NCBI GenBank assembly: GCA_014621425.1 | Contig: JAANBB010000117.1 | Span: forward strand, 36,678 to 100,677 | Source: Cylindrodendrum hubeiense | Lineage: Eukaryota; Ascomycota; Sordariomycetes; Hypocreales; Nectriaceae | Direction: 5' to 3' | DNA: 64,000 bases | Shown: one piece after another, positions 40,500-53,145 of the stretch | Position numbering within the stretch: the first letter of the stretch is position 1 | How the letters are laid out: each line of letters begins with the position of its first letter | Program-made: the position numbers and the translations under genes | Notes under the pieces: model-generated | Told to the model about the DNA's origin: nothing | What the model saw: only the letters and a program-made list of their open reading frames with translations | The model's database searches: none

Positions 40500-43385
40500 A
40501 TAATACCCGCAACTCTATCTGCTTCCACCTCCACGTCCAACAAAGGGAAAGGTGTTATACGCCCTCCTACTGTGCAGGATAGAGACGGTGACCAAGACAT
40601 AGACCCGGCGGAATCCTCTGACAATAAAGACAGAGAAATAGCCAAATTTCGTACTGAGAACCTACACCTTAGCCAGGAAGTAGTTAACATAGCGAACCTA
40701 GGACACACCACCCACGAACATAACAAAGAACACTTCAACACTCTATATAACCAGATACAGGTACTCTCCAACCCGGTCCAGATCAACCCAGACACATTAG
40801 GCTTTCTTAACACTATCACCGGCCTCGAAAACAGAATCTTAGAGCTCCAGAATACATACCAAGCAACCCGCGACGAACAAGCTCGTCACGCAGCGCAATT
40901 CGCAGGATACAACACTATACCCACAGCACCACGGCCCAGGGATGCAGGCGAAACAATCAAACCCCCTACACCAACCAAGTTCGACAGCACACCTAAGGAA
41001 CTTAGAGAATACTTGATCCAGCTCAAGTCATACCACATGTACTTCCCTTCTATGTTCGGAAGTAAACCACTTAAAGTACGACACATAATGGGACTACTCG
41101 AAGGCAAAGCCTTAAGAGGAATGGAACCACTACTAAGGGACTTCATCGAAAACAAGCCCAACAATCGCAAGGAAGAAACACGATAGATGTTCTCTAGCTT
41201 CACTACATACAAACAGAAACTCATCGACACCTACGGCGAATAGGACGAGAAACACGACGCCCTTAACGAAATCAGAAAGCTTAAAGACACCAAGACAACA
41301 TCGGCTTACCTCACAGAATTCCGATACTTGCTAGCTAAGCTGGAATGGAATGATATGATAGCGATTGATGAGTTCTATCGAGGACTCAAGGAATCCGTAA
41401 AAGACGAACTATGTAAGGTACTCGACCTCCCCACAGACTTCAACGGATATACTCGCCGATGTATTAATATCGACAACTGACTGTTCGAAAGACGCATGGA
41501 AAAGAAAGGCACGGGCTACCGACCAGAGTGGAAACCCAAGGCCAACCAGGGTAAACAGAGGAAAGGGAATACCTCTTGGGGAACCCAGGCAGGCCCAATG
41601 GAACTCGGCGCGGTCAAACAGGACCGAAAGCCCCGAGACATGAAGACTGTCCAGTATTACAACTGTGACAAGAACGGACACTACTCCAGGGACTGCAAAC
41701 AACCCCAACGCAAGAAGAAGCCCTTCCAGAAAGTACCAACGGGGAACAGGAAGATAGGCTCTATCAAAACGGAACACCCTGAGATAGCAATTCGCACAAT
41801 GGGAATAGCACGAAGCGGCTACCACATAATCAAGGATTCAGGCTACGACCCTCTCCTTGAAGAAGCTTTCACACCAAGAACCCAACACACAATTAAGGAA
41901 CAACTAGCTGAACAAGCCACGAAAGCATTGGCAAGACAACCTAGTCAGAACCTCATAAAGGTCAATAAATGGACACTAATTCCGGTCATGCCTAAGGTTC
42001 ACGCTTTCCAGACAGGCCTAGACAGAACAACCGATACTATCAAAATACCAAAAACCGAATAGACCAAGGACCTCCATCACGGAGTCCGAAGACTCGGAAT
42101 AGTATGACAAGGAAAGGAACCCACTTACAGGCGAGGATCCACGTCACCAACTCCAGATATCGAGATCACGGATAGACAATATAATAACGATAACTATAAT
42201 AACATTCAGGAGGAATATCCTGATTCTAGCAACGATCAACGACAAGATCCATACACTACAGAAAAACCTAGTTAACTAGAGCAGTACTACAGCATCGCAG
42301 AACAACTGTAGACAGAACAACGTTCCAGCGGCTCAAAACATTAGTGGAATACCGAAACCAAAGACAGCCTAGGAATACCAAAGTGGAATATAGCCAGAGA
42401 AATACTATAGTAATATATTCATAAACAGCAAAGCTCAGAGTTAGATCGACCTATCTACCTCCACGCTAGGACAGTAACCCCTGACTACCAAGCCGACAGC
42501 GAAGAACCCATAGGAGAGTTCACAGACAACCCCGCGCTACATCCCGCATTCAAAGGACATGACAAGATCTCATGGATCTCGTATTACTACCCACAATACC
42601 TGAGACACCACTCAGAAAAATAGAAGAACAACTATTACCCCCTACAAGTAGAAGGAATTACAATTCCTATTCCACACAAAAAGGATAACACAGAATACTA
42701 TAGAACTACTACATGGTACAATAGCAATGCCATCACCAAGCTAGAAGTTCAAGTCAACTACTACTGAAGCGGCGGAAAAATGCGTCGTAGCCCAACACCA
42801 AGTAAATGCCCTCCCACAGAAAATCCTCCATCAAGAGTCGGCAGCAAGTCTCCCTGGGTCGGGTATGTGCGTAGGCCACAGCTGGAGCTATTGGCTGTGA
42901 CTTCTTGACTCTTGGTTGAAAGGGAAGGAAAGCATCTAATTAGGTACTTGGGCTGAAAGAAAGATGGTCTTCGCGTTGGCAAGGCGTTGAAAACCGTGAT
43001 GGAAGCGATGTAAATCCCGACCTCAAAGACTCGGGCGCGACTAATAGCAGAGAAAAATCGGGGGGAAAATGCAAATTAATACAGATAATACAGAAATTAA
43101 AAACAGGCTCTGCTAGGAGGGCTAGGGAAGGTCTCGTTCCTCCACCAAGCTATCCTTTCAAAAGGTAACTCTTATGTGTTGATGCTTGATGATGCTCAAG
43201 GTCTCCGGTCAGAGACCTTCCCTTTTATCCGCCCTCCCGGGCGGCCCCACATTTCCCGGCCCTTCCTGCCCGATGCGGCAATCCCCGCCGCTTCACTACC
43301 CTCAGCGATACATCAAAGGAAGAGAAACTTACCTCTGCGAATCAGAGGAATACAAGATATATATGAGAGAAAAAATTCAGCAATA
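40500..43385 (+). pseudogene. gag of the Gypsy element, disrupted
   Basis: The open parts include 40572-41186 and 41496-42062, separated by TAG and TGA codons and split again by copy B. The coding frame extends upstream of 40572 without an ATG; the start was probably lost. The retrotransposon gag core is seen around KFDSTPKELREYLIQL and YLTEFRYLLAKLEW. A CCHC zinc knuckle follows at about 41655-41696 (YYNCDKNGHYSRDC), with its first cysteine changed to tyrosine (TGT to TAT). Removing copy B and one target repeat restores a continuous frame across 42764/43300. The product packaged element RNA in the ancestor; this copy cannot. Confidence 0.88.
42765..43295 (+). mobile_element. 530-bp TG...CA repeat element, copy B, inside gag
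   Basis: 531 bp with ends tgaagcggcgg and ccgccgcttca, flanked by the direct repeat ctac (42761-42764 and 43296-43299). It is nearly identical to copy A, in the same orientation. Deleting it plus one ctac rejoins the gag reading frame without loss, which proves a clean insertion. Unlike its host, it shows little RIP, so it either arrived after the Gypsy was mutated or escaped because of its small size. Confidence 0.9.
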
Positions 43386-43899
43386 ACATGAACAGATAGA
43401 TCGGCCAATCTCCTTAACAAAGATCACCCAAAAACCCGAAGAATATACCAACTCCTCGAAAGAAGACTTCAAATCTCAGAAAAAGGAAAGGAAGGAACAA
43501 AGCAAGAAGCAAGAACAATCCTTATCCCAATCCCAGAACAAGAAAAAACAACAACTCCACAAGCAGGAAAAGGAATATACACCAGTACCAGAAAAAAACC
43601 CATCCTATAATAAGAAATACACTCTAGATTGCAAGTTAGACAACAAGTGCAAAGACCACACAGCCATCAACAAGAACTACACAACCAGGATATAGAAAAT
43701 AGAACGCAAAGGTTTTAACTTCACAATACAAACTGGCGGCATAACCAAAGATCAATAATAATTTAATAAGATTAGGTTATATACCAAAATAGCAAAAAAC
43801 CTCAACTATCCTCTATAACAGAACCACAGCAGGACAATAAGCTTAAAGAAGCAGAACTCCCAAGAAGAACTCTATGTGCTATAATTAGTAGTACAAGAC

Positions 43900-46800
43900 C
43901 GGATTGTTTAGAAATCACAATACAAATCAAGAGACATGACTACACCGCGCTAGTAGATAGCGGCACAGAAAAGAACTATATTAACCCGATATTAGTCAAC
44001 AAACTAGAACTTTCATAAAAAGACAAAAAAAACCCCTACTACATATACAACATCAAAGGAATAAACTTCAGCTATAACAACAGGCAAGTAACACGAGAAA
44101 TTAATCACCTCAAAGTCTTTATCAACAATCACAATAAAGGAGTATCATTCGACGTTCTACCCTATCAGGAACACAACATTATCTTAGATTACCCATAACT
44201 ACAATACGCAAACCCAATAATTAACTGGAAGACCGGCTAAATAATATTTACCCATATAGATAATCATTCTTCCAACAAATAAAATTTAGATAACAAGAGA
44301 TCTCAAGGTCTGACCAAAAGGAAACTTGACAATACTAAGAGTGAAGACACAGCAGATACTTCACCACCCCAAAGCACACAACACAAACACCACAACACCC
44401 AAAACAACAAAACACAAAGAACTATCACTAGAATCCAAGCTCAGTTCAGATAACTAGACAAAGACCTAAAAGAAATAAAGAAAACAGAAGTAAAAGACCG
44501 ACTCGAGAACATACCTTTAGCTTACTAAATCTACAAGAAACTATTTATTAAAGAACTAGAAATAGGACTACCAGAATATAGTAAATAAGATCATAAAATA
44601 GAACTTATCAATAAGACCTTAACCAAGTCCTTTAAGATCTATAACCTCAACAAGGTACAACTCAATACACTCCGAGAGTACATCAAAGAAATACTCAAGA
44701 AAGAATACATCAGGATATCCAAGTCCTCAGCAGGCTACCCAGTCATATTTATCCCCAAGAAAAACGGAAAACTACAACTAATTATGGATTACAGACAGTT
44801 AAACAACATCACTATCAAAGACCGAACACCCTTACCCTTAATCAACGAACTCAAAGACCAACTACACAGCAAAAAGTGGTTCACGGCCCTCAACCTCAAA
44901 GGAGCCTACAACCTAATCCACATCAAGCCTGAACACGAATAGAAGACAGCTTTCAGAACCAAGTTTAGACTTTTCGAGTATTTAGTTATACCATTCAGGC
45001 TAACCAACACACCTACAACATTCCAGAGAATAATCAACAATATACTCAGAGAACATCTAGACATTTTTATAGTCTATTACCTCAACAATATCCTCATCTT
45101 CTCCGACACCGAAGAAGAACACACAGAACACGTCCACCAGGTACTACAAAAACTACAGGATATAAAGCTACTTGTAGAACCCGAGAAAAGTAAGTTCCAC
45201 ACACAAGAAGTAGACTTCCTTAAACACACAATCAGCCCAAACAAGATCCAGATAGATCACAAGAAAATTAAAGCTATCAAGGATTAACCAAAACCTACAT
45301 CAATCAAAGAAATACAGAGCTTCTTAGGTTTCACCAATTACTACTAAAAGTTCATACAAAACTTCGGAAGTAGAGGACATACCCTCACAGAACTCACAAA
45401 GAAAGGAATAGACTTTCAATAGGACATTAAAGCTCAGAAGGCTTTCAATAACATCAAGGATACAATCCTTAGCGAGCCAGTCTTAGCTATATTTAACCCA
45501 AGCAAAGAAGTGGAACTCGAGACAGATTCCTCTAATTTTGGTCTAGGATCCCAAATTGGACAAAGAGACATCAATAGCAAGCTACATCCAATTACCTTCT
45601 ATTCGCACAAATTACACAGAGCAGAACTCAACTATCCCATCTACGACAAAGAATTCCTCGCCATAGTCAATTCATTCAAGGAATTCCGCCACTACCTATT
45701 AGGAAGCAAACACAAGATCAAGGTCTTCACTGACCACAAGAACATCACATACTTCACTACCACACAGGAACTCAGTGGAAGGCAACTCCACTATGCCAAG
45801 TACCTATCAGAATTTAACTATATCATCATCCACAAAAAAGGATCGGAGAACAGCAGAGCTAACACCATCAGCCAACAAGTCAACTTCAACACAGACATCA
45901 CTAAGGAAAACGAACAACTCCTTAAGCTAACACCTAAAGGACACCTCAAACAACGGTTTATAGCATATATCAAGAAGCAACCTCAGGAGAAACACCTGAA
46001 GACAATCAGAGAACCTGAAACAGACTTCGTGGACTACGCACTGAACAGGAAGATTCCTCAGTTACCAATCCAAAAGAACAAAGAAGGCAAGATCGTGATC
46101 CGGACAGGACACGCTCTAGGTCTCATTATCAGAGACTACCACAAAGAAGGAAAGCATAACAGAGATTTCAACACCCTCGCAAGAAAAGTCAGGGAACTCT
46201 ACACAGAGTCAGATAACGGGCCAGAAAGAATCGTGGATACCGCATACCATTAGATGCTAGTTTACAACAAGTATCAAGCACACCTGAAACAAAAACAATC
46301 TATCTCTCCAAAAATACCACTAGGACTCACAAGCAAGTAGATAACACTATTCCAAAAAGAAGGTAAACGAGTACGGCAGTACCTGCAGGATTACACCAAA
46401 AAACACAGTTACAAGAACCACGATAAATAGATAAAAAGCTATAAAGGAATGACACATATCAAAGGACAATATATCATACCAGACAACCATATAAGCAAAT
46501 TCCACAAATACCTACATAAAACCATCAGACACCCACAGAAAATAGAGAAAAAAGAGTTCAAAATGTTCATAATAAACAACTACAAAGACAAAAACCCACT
46601 AAAGTATTTCAGCACACCATAGGACTGCAAAACTTATCAAAAAATCAATGCAGAAAAAACCAGCAAACCACCTCCAGGAAGCACATCCGCCACTACAGTC
46701 AAAGTAGAAGGATACTAACTTCCCGACATCATCACGGAAGAATAGGAGAAGAAGCTCCAATTCTCAATCCGTAACCCAGAGATCAAAAGCTTAGTATAGG

Positions 46801-48420
46801 GTAGAGACAACTAGTTCAAACAACATAAAGGAATAGCACTATTCCAAGACCAACTCTACATCCCCAGCAAGTACGGAAAAGAATTCGCGGAATATTATTA
46901 CCAATATATCAAGTACCCTAGGAAGATATCGGATAGCGATTTCATCCACTACCTCGAGAATGAACAGTTCTGGTTCAAACATGAATATGATATCCTGGAA
47001 AAATACGATGATTGCAAAGAATGTTGAAAGATGGGCAAACGAACCCTTGGCCGCACCTTCGCAATACATGGCAACAACCCTACAGAACAGGAAATCCAAG
47101 AGTTCAACGAAGAACTGCCTGACGAAGAACGAACAGACAAGCTCCAGGTGCTGGAATACCTGTAGGAATACTTGGTCCAGGAAATTCACGAATATCCCCT
47201 ACACGAACACCAGGGTATTAACAGAACCCTAGAGAGACTTCGAGTAAACTTCACCTTTCCAAAAATGAAGAAAGTTATCTTAAAGTTTATTAAAGGTTAT
47301 GATCTATGCAATAAGTCAAAATCACCACAATATAAACCTTACAGAGAACTACAATCACTTCCAGTGGCACAACGACCTTGGGAATCCATAATAATAGATC
47401 ACATTACCAAACTACCACTATCAGAAGATCTAGTAACCAGAATACTCTATGATAGTATATTCATTATAGTGGATAGGCTTACGAAGTTCACATACTTCCT
47501 ACCCTACTAAGAGTTAACCGACGCGGAATAACTTTCATATGTATTTCTCAGAAACATTATCAGTATACACAGATTGCCCTTGGAGATCATCTCAGACCGA
47601 GGAATGACCTTCGCATCTAAATTCTGGCAAGGATTGATGGCCTAAATGGGATTGAATTACAAGCTTATAATAGCTTAGAGACCATAAGTGAATGGTCAAA
47701 CTAAACAAATAAATCAGATTGTTAAACAATATCTATAATATTATGTCAATTACAAACAAAACAACTAGGTCAAGAAATTACCCACGGCATAACTGTCCTA
47801 TAATATATCCACCTCTGAAATAATGAAGCTTATACCAGTTTATGCCAACTTTGGATTTACCCCAGACACCTATAGAGTCCCAAGAGAAGGACCTCTCATA
47901 GTTAAAGCTATCCTGTTAGTAGATCAGCTTCAATAGCTACATAAAGAAATGAAGATAGAACTAGAGTTCATTAGAAAATAGATAAAGAAATACTATAATA
48001 AGAAAAGATTGCAGGTATTAATCTTCTAGGAGGGAGATATAGTCTACCTGACAACAAAAAACATCACCACAACAAGACCAAGCCACAAACTTAACTTTAA
48101 GTTTATTGGACCTTATAAGATTCTCGAAAAAATCTCAATAAATAACTATAAATTGGACTTATCACCGAAGATCTGACTTTACCCAATTTTCTATGTTTCA
48201 CTCCTAGAATTAGCAGTAGATATAATCAAGGTTACAGACTAGAATAACAAACAAGAACTAGAAGTTGAGAACAAACAAGAATTTATTGTCGAAAAAATAA
48301 TAGATATGAAATGAGAAAATAATAAGACTATATACTTAGTCAAATGGTAAGGATTCAAGGAATCCGAGAGCATGTGGGAACCCTTCGAAAACCTCACCCA
48401 TTGCTAAAACAAAGTCAAAC
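43900..48420 (+). pseudogene. pol of the Gypsy element (PR-RT-RNaseH-IN-chromodomain), disrupted
   Basis: Domains in order: aspartic protease with its DSG at 43956-43964; reverse transcriptase about 44690-45250; RNase H about 45510-45900, with its first aspartate in TDSSNFG at 45525; integrase about 47180-47900, with a damaged HHCC finger (GYDLC in place of two cysteines) and ISDRGMTFASKFW; chromodomain about 48280-48410 (YLVKW...MWEPFENL). The reverse transcriptase catalytic pair reads Asn-Asn (45084-45089) in place of Asp-Asp, both by G-to-A change. Stop codons occur in every domain. The longest surviving frame is 45510-46253. It is enzymatically dead. Confidence 0.92.
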
Positions 48421-48484
48421 AGTTCCTGAAGACAAGATCACACCCGGTAGGAACAATGTATTGGGACAGACGCTAGAAAGTACC

Positions 48485-49078
48485 TTACCCACTACTAACA
48501 GGAATAAGAGAAGACTCCTCAGACAAGAAAGGATCAACCGGATCTAGTATAGAGGACTAATCAAGCATATCCACCACACCTGCCACTTGGGCTTCCCCAA
48601 TAGCCTGCTGCTCGTATAAGATTACCTCCTCCTGGGAACGAACCCTATCCACCTTATCTAACTCTCGAATACCACGGGTAAAGAGTTCGGAACCCTACTC
48701 TTTGAGAGCACGCTTCTGTTGACGAAGATAGGCCAGACGAGCAAGGGTCTCGGTCAAGGTATCCTCCGCCTTCTCAATATCTTCCTCAATTTTCTTTTGC
48801 TATTCCATGTTCCGAGTCACTAGGGAATAAGAATTAGCCACGAAAACAGGAACCACGGACAAGCGGTACACACAGAAACCCGCAACATTCGAACCATCAC
48901 AATTATGACCTCGACGGACGCATTCACCACACCGAGATGACTTGTCGGTCACCCGACAAACCTTCTAGTACTTAAAATAATAAGTGCAAGGTATAATTTC
49001 GCGGCCTTCACGTTCAATAACGCGCGTAAGAGAGGATCGCTGGGCGGTTTTGGAAACCTTAGAAACACGACCTGACAT
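48485..49078 (-). pseudogene. Antisense Zn2Cys6-like reading frame inside the Gypsy element
   Basis: Minus strand, ATG at 49078 to TAA at 48485: 198 codons with four internal TAG codons, each explained by C-to-T or G-to-A change. The frame keeps one phase throughout and the encoded sequence is protein-like. It begins MSGRVSKVSKTAQRSS, then IEREGREIIPC. A cysteine series follows with spacing C-x2-Y-x6-C-x8-C-x2-C-x6-C (ending RCGECVRRGHNCDG). The Y stands where a second cysteine would complete a Zn2Cys6 binuclear cluster (TGT to TAT). Next comes a helical, charged stretch (KKIEEDIEKAEDTLTETLARL) typical of a dimerising coiled coil. It fills the space between the chromodomain and the polypurine tract. 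I recall similar unnamed predicted proteins across fungi. A role in controlling the element or its antisense transcript is inference. Confidence 0.72.
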
Positions 49079-49171
49079 AATGATCAGCGAGATGTTTACG
49101 GAACAAGATTACGCACCTACGGTAGAAATATTTTGGACGGTCTCTTAATAGGTCTTAAGGACAAGAATTAA

Positions 49172-49182
49172 CGGAGGGGAGA
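49172..49182 (+). other. Polypurine tract
   Basis: A purine run (ggaggggaga) lies a few bases before the 3' LTR at 49188, where plus-strand DNA synthesis would be primed. Its place confirms the orientation of the element. Confidence 0.7.
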
Positions 49183-49187
49183 TATCG

Positions 49188-49599
49188 TGTCACGGCCCAT
49201 GTTATGGACAGGCGGTCGGGACTGGCAGTAAAATACAAACCCACAAATTTCAACCAATCTTAGTTAGATCACTAGCTCACCACCATGATCTAGCGATCCA
49301 GGCTCACGAAGATCACTACATAATCTAAGTAATCTACCTATTATATAGATAACCAGAAGTACAACTCTTATAGCTATACTCCTCAGTTATCAATTATAAC
49401 CCAATTACCTTAATTACTTGGCTTTATGATCTAATTACTTAATTATTATTAAATATAATACTAGTATGTGTTTAATGCTTAGTAAGTAATATTATTATTG
49501 CCCTGCTAATATAGATCTTATAGTCTATTGTAGATATAATTACCTCTATGACCTATCTTATATTATGTATAATATAGAATGTAGAATATGATTATTATA
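49188..49599 (+). repeat. 3' LTR of the Gypsy element (412 bp), strongly RIP-altered
   Basis: Aligns end to end with 40024-40435. It starts tgtcacggcccatg and ends attattata, where the 5' copy has accattaca. Differences are almost all C-to-T and G-to-A and increase from left to right, so its right half is nearly pure A+T. It forms the left edge of the AT-rich block. Confidence 0.92.
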
Positions 49600-51575
49600 T
49601 TTTTAAGATAGGTCTTAAGACCTGAAAAGATATTAAGAGGAAAAGCTATTATAAATAATATATTCTTAAGAATTATAGAGATATTATACTTAGCTAGCTT
49701 AAAATTAAGCTTAATAATACTAATATAAAAAGACTTAATAGAATTACTACTAATTATAATAATATCCTATTAAATATGAGAAAATACCTTATTCTTCTTA
49801 AACTATTTAAGATTATTTATAATATAATAATTAAAGCCTAAATCCTATAACTAGTAATTCTTATTATATTTATAATTAGTATAATAAGTATTTTAAATTA
49901 TAAAGGATATTAAGATATTAAAAAGGAAGGAAAATTTAGGTATATTAAAAATTAGAATTATAGAAAGTATAATAATATTAGTAGATATTATAAAGTTAAT
50001 TACTATAACTAAAAACTTAGCTATAAAGTTAGTCTTAGCTATTATAATAATCTTAATTTTAGAGGATAACTCCTCCTATTCCTTATAATTATAATATTTA
50101 GCTATATTAAGAATATACTTAGTAGATTAAATAATAAGTTAAGAAATTCTAGTTAAGATATTTATTAAGAAGTGATTAAATAGATAGGAGGTATAGTAAG
50201 AAATAAAGTCTTTAATAGAATTTTAAGACTAAATATAAATAATAATATAAGAAGGAAGAGTTATAATAGGAGGGCTTAAAATCTAATAATTAATAATATT
50301 ATAAGGGTTATTATTATTTTAAGGTTATAATAGTTATTTCTTAGGATAAATAATATAATAATCAGAATATATATAATCTTATTTATTATAATTATAATAC
50401 TTTTTATTAAAATTAGAATTTTACTTTAGTTTCTTAATAAGCTAATTAGGTAAAAGATAGCTATTTAAAGAGTTAAGAGAATTTTAAGAGGATAATTTTC
50501 TATAATTAGCCTTAATATTATTATTACCTTAAGGTTAAGATAATTAATATTAAGTAAAATGATTATTCTTATTATTATTAAAGATAATATAAGAATTAAA
50601 ATAATCCATTATTATAATATTAATTAGAGAAAACTATAATTATTATAATAATTCTAAAAGGTATCCTTAATATTAAAATAAATAAAGACCTTCTTAGAAA
50701 AGTAAAGAAATTTATAATAGATAGTAATCTAATTAGAAAAGATAGAGTAAAGTAAATTATAGAAAAGATAATAGATCTAGTATTTATTAAGGTTATTATT
50801 AATAATCTTTAACTATATAAGAAATTAAGTGAATCTAATAATATAAAGAGAGCTATTATAGATATTCTTATACTTTAGGGACTAAAGTTAAGAGTAAATA
50901 TAATCTTCTTAGAGAGAATTATAATTATAATAATATACTTAAAAAGTAAAGAAAGTCTAAAACCTAAGGATAATACTTTCAATAATTATCTTTACTTTAT
51001 CCTTTATAAAACCTTAAATATAATTTAAAAGTTAGTTCTTATTAAAGGATAAAAGAGAGATTATAATATTATAACTTATAGCTAAAAGAATAATTATTAT
51101 AAAAGTATTCTAGGCTAGCTAGTTTTTAGTATTCCTTAGATAGATAGATTTAAGAAAAATTAATAAGAAATAGATAAGGTAAATAATATAATAATACTAC
51201 TTTTTATTAATGTCCATTTTAAGATAATAAGCTTACATAACATAATAAGTCTCTAGTATATATATAAGGCTATACTTAGGAGGAATAGTCTTAATATCAG
51301 ACATATCAGGAACTATAATAGAAGAAGAGAAAGATATTATAACTTTATCAGGCTGAGATATAGGCTTAGTTAAAGGTATTCGGATTTAAAAGTAAGGAGG
51401 AAGAAGGCCTCCTTTATAGGATCTCGGGGACAGATCGAAGAATTAGGAACGGGGATGAGAGTATGATTAAGGTTACATACCGCTTATATAGCAAAAACCA
51501 GTGCTCGAAAAAGCGAGAGAAAGGGTATATAAGAGCTTTAAAGCTATTTTAAGGTGGTGATAAAGGTCAAGTCAG

Positions 51576-52105
51576 TGAAGCGGCGGGGATTGCCGTATCG
51601 GGCAGGAAGGGCCGGGAAATGTGAGGCTGCCCGGGAGAGCGGATAAAAGGGAAGGTCTCTGACCGGAGACCTTGAGCATCATCAAGCATTAACATACAAG
51701 AGTTACCTTTTAAAAGGATAGCTTGGTAAAGGAACGAGACCTTCCCTAGCCCTCCTAGTAGAGCCTGTTTTTAATTTCTATATTATCTGTATTAATTTGT
51801 ATTTTCCCCTGATTTTTCTCTGCTATTAGTCACGTCCAAGTCTTTGAGGTTGGGATTTATATTACTTCTATCACGGTTTTCAATACCTTATTAACACAAA
51901 GACTAACTTTCTTTCAGCCCAAGTACCTAATTAGATGCTTTCCTTCCCTTTTAACTAAAAGTCAAGAAGTTATAGCTAATAGCTCTAGCTATAGCCTACA
52001 CATATACCCGATTTAGGGAGACTTGCTACTGACACTTAATAGAGGATTTTCTGTGGGAGGGCATTTACTTGGTATTGGGCTATAATGTATTTTTCCACCG
52101 CTTTA
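51576..52105 (-). mobile_element. 530-bp TG...CA repeat element, copy C (reverse, RIP-altered)
   Basis: Reverse-complement match to copies A and B over 530 bp, with many C-to-T and G-to-A changes. Its ends are tgaagcggcgg and ccaccgcttta. The flanks are tcag (51572-51575) and tcgg (52106-52109), the same 4-bp repeat apart from one G-to-A. This supports a 4-bp target duplication for the family. Confidence 0.85.
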
Positions 52106-52902
52106 TCGGTTATAAAGGTAAGTACAAGGAATTCCTGTAAAAGTAGCAGAAAATAAAGGAAAAAGAGCACTAACTAGAGCAAAAAGAATAGAGGATATAT
52201 GTTAGAGGCTGAGCCTAGATTGCATGGACCTGGATAACTCCAGGTCTGAGGAGCTCCGGGACCGGCGAGTAGCCCCATATTATTATCGGGAAGAAGTCTC
52301 TATTAGGGTGTAGCTAGAGGAGATTTCCTATCCCTCCCTTGGGATTAGCTCCCGGAACTAATTGATATCCACTCTTATTCTCTATAAAAGTTATTATAGA
52401 TATATAGTAAGCTTATTCCTATAACTTAAATATATAATTCAGGATTCTCTCTTATTAGATAAACTTAGGGCTTGTCCTTTATATTATTTAAGTTCTAACT
52501 TTTATTATAATCTTATTATTATAAGTATATAATAATAGATAAACTATCTATTTCCTCCTAGATTAATATAAACTAGCTTTAAAATATAATTATAAATACT
52601 ATTTATAACTAATTATAATTAGTATAAGTAAAGCTTATATATCTGGGAATATAATTATCTAATATATAAGTTATTATAATTATATTAGATCTAATAATAA
52701 TATCCCTCCTAGTTAATAACCTATTATTAATTTAATTTATATTTAATAAAAGGAAATTCCTATTAAATTTACTAAAATTCTCAGAAATTTATAATAAGTA
52801 TATTACAAAACCCGGTAATAATAGGGCATCAGTGTTATCCTCGATAATATGCCTCACTACATTATAGCGGTCTGGGCTAGCTAGAGGAAATACCCAGGGA
52901 TA

Positions 52903-53145
52903 TTTCCAAGGATTAGAAAAAGAAATCAGCTGGAAATCCTAAGACGCGCTCCGGACAGCTCCTAGATTTCCGCGGGATTTCCTGGAATATGGGAAAAGTA
53001 ATTCTAGGGAAATCCCTGGGATTTCCTTGGGAAAGCTAATCCCATTTCCTGAGCCTTTCCGAGGATTAACGGAGGATTTCCCTTAGATTTCCCGGAGATT
53101 TCCTGAGTATATAATACTCTAGGAAATCTCTGGAAATCTTAAAGG
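52903..53145. repeat. Cluster of GGATTTCC/GGAAATCC words
   Basis: About ten copies of gatttcc or ggaaatc in both orientations within 240 bp (for example gcgggatttcctgg, gggaaatccctgggatttcc, ttagatttcccggagatttcc). The island keeps far more G and C than its surroundings. It looks like an array of short inverted repeats rather than a coding remnant. Confidence 0.6.

Larger units (their letters stand above)
40024..49599 (+). mobile_element. Gypsy chromovirus LTR retrotransposon, RIP-inactivated
   Basis: A 9.58-kb element: 5' LTR, gag, protease, reverse transcriptase, RNase H, integrase, chromodomain, polypurine tract and 3' LTR. Enzyme order (RT before IN) and the chromodomain place it among the Gypsy chromoviruses. 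Numerous in-frame TAG, TGA and TAA codons, lost cysteines and lost catalytic residues are all explained by C-to-T or G-to-A changes, the RIP pattern. It carries a later insertion (copy B) and an antisense frame near its 3' end. The 5-bp flanks do not match (aattt left, ttttt right), so its flanks may be rearranged or the ends may belong to different insertions. Confidence 0.93.

Noticed and set aside
45510..46253. A functional gene from the 247-residue open frame
   Set aside because: It is the RNase H and connecting part of a RIP-damaged pol, bounded by stops.
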